A DNA stretch of 64,000 nt, taken from Paenibacillus sonchi. Its GTDB lineage: Bacteria > Bacillota > Bacilli > Paenibacillales > Paenibacillaceae. Positions 63,819 to 64,000 of this stretch are shown here, piece by piece. Under the pieces are notes generated by a model. That model was not told the DNA's origin. It searched no databases and was given only the letters and a program-made list of their open reading frames with translations. Made by a program: the position numbers and the translations under genes. The DNA lies in assembly GCF_016772475.1 (NCBI RefSeq), contig NZ_CP068595.1, positions 6,448,001 through 6,512,000 on the forward strand, given 5' to 3'. The first letter of the stretch is position 1. Each line of letters starts with the position of its first letter.

Positions 63819-64000
63819 TTACATAGACAAGCTCTGAGCTTTGTTTCTCCGCAATAGCACGGCAATTAGATAGATTCCATACAGCAGATACAGGATATTT
63901 AATAGAGCAACTGCCGGAATTTCCATATCCGGATTTTCATTGCAAACCATAGCAAACGCATCATAAATAAAATGGAATGCAATCAAAGGAATGATGTTGT
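63819..64000 (-). CDS. C-terminal part of a membrane protein (possibly CPBP-type)
   Basis: 60 codons enter from the right edge and end at TAA 63821-63819. Two hydrophobic segments flank ENPDMEIP; the first, IIPLIAFHFIYDAFAM, has the FHxxxD arrangement seen in CPBP/CAAX-type membrane proteases, and the end is basic (LLRRNKAQ). Too short to be sure. Confidence 0.5.
   Translation of the reverse strand, partial: NIIPLIAFHFIYDAFAMVCNENPDMEIPAVALLNILYLLYGIYLIAVLLRRNKAQSLSM

Overview
The window comes from a low-to-mid GC Firmicute, most probably Paenibacillus. The pointers are strong GGAGG ribosome binding sites, Bacillus-type families (YkoP-like, XhlA, LLH holin, a SigO/RsoA-like pair), secreted Pro/Thr-linker proteins and many AraC, MarR and TetR regulators. 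Species level cannot be read from the sequence.

Region 1 (1-16.6 kb) is ordinary chromosome: a secreted Asp-box repeat protein running off the left edge, small membrane and lipoproteins, two SDR oxidoreductases, an isochorismatase-fold hydrolase, DinB, two AraC regulators with a LysE exporter, a polymer-forming lipoprotein, a YkoP-like gene with a polysaccharide deacetylase, an orphan ABC ATPase, an amidohydrolase, a truncated esterase, and MarR and TetR regulators with visible palindromic operators.

Region 2 (16.7-61.9 kb) is one large accessory island, almost all on the minus strand. It encodes an extracellular contractile injection system (eCIS, a headless phage-tail-like particle). In transcription order from 42.2 kb down to 16.8 kb: AAA+ ATPase, DUF4255 tail terminator, sheath, tube, a small assembly protein, a DUF6760 peptide, second tube, a Pro-rich protein, LysM tube-cap protein, gpD-like and gpV-like spike proteins, PAAR tip, gp25, two baseplate-J proteins, tail protein I, and two giant fibres ending in S74 endosialidase chaperones. 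No capsid, portal, terminase or integrase is present. Upstream (50.9-61.0 kb) lie a beta-helix spike, an endolysin, two holins of different families and a 2267-residue HYR-repeat/CBM3 surface protein. A divergent two-gene cassette resembling the Bacillus SigO/RsoA split sigma factor sits at the head.

The most unusual part is 42.4-50.7 kb. A 1333-residue multidomain protein carries an eCIS-type leader motif, coiled coils, a hydrophobic core and an AT-rich C-terminal domain with a PD...DxK nuclease-like motif. It is followed by five immunity-type genes (SUKH/SMI1-like, DUF7716-like, HEAT-like and one unrecognised). Three of them are each preceded by a scar: a decayed fragment of the same toxin core fused to a few foreign C-terminal codons. 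This looks like a record of successive toxin-tip replacements with the old immunity genes kept. Immunity genes are unexpected for eCIS and imply a payload toxic to bacteria.

A recurring feature is single-base homopolymer change. About 19 breaks interrupt otherwise perfect family-wide reading frames, almost all losses of one base from G/C or A/T runs. Every affected gene becomes a whole number of codons after correction. I annotate these as single genes and regard assembly error as the likeliest cause.

Region 3 (61.9-64 kb) holds a serine hydrolase, about 800 bases without a convincing gene, and the end of a membrane protein cut by the right edge.
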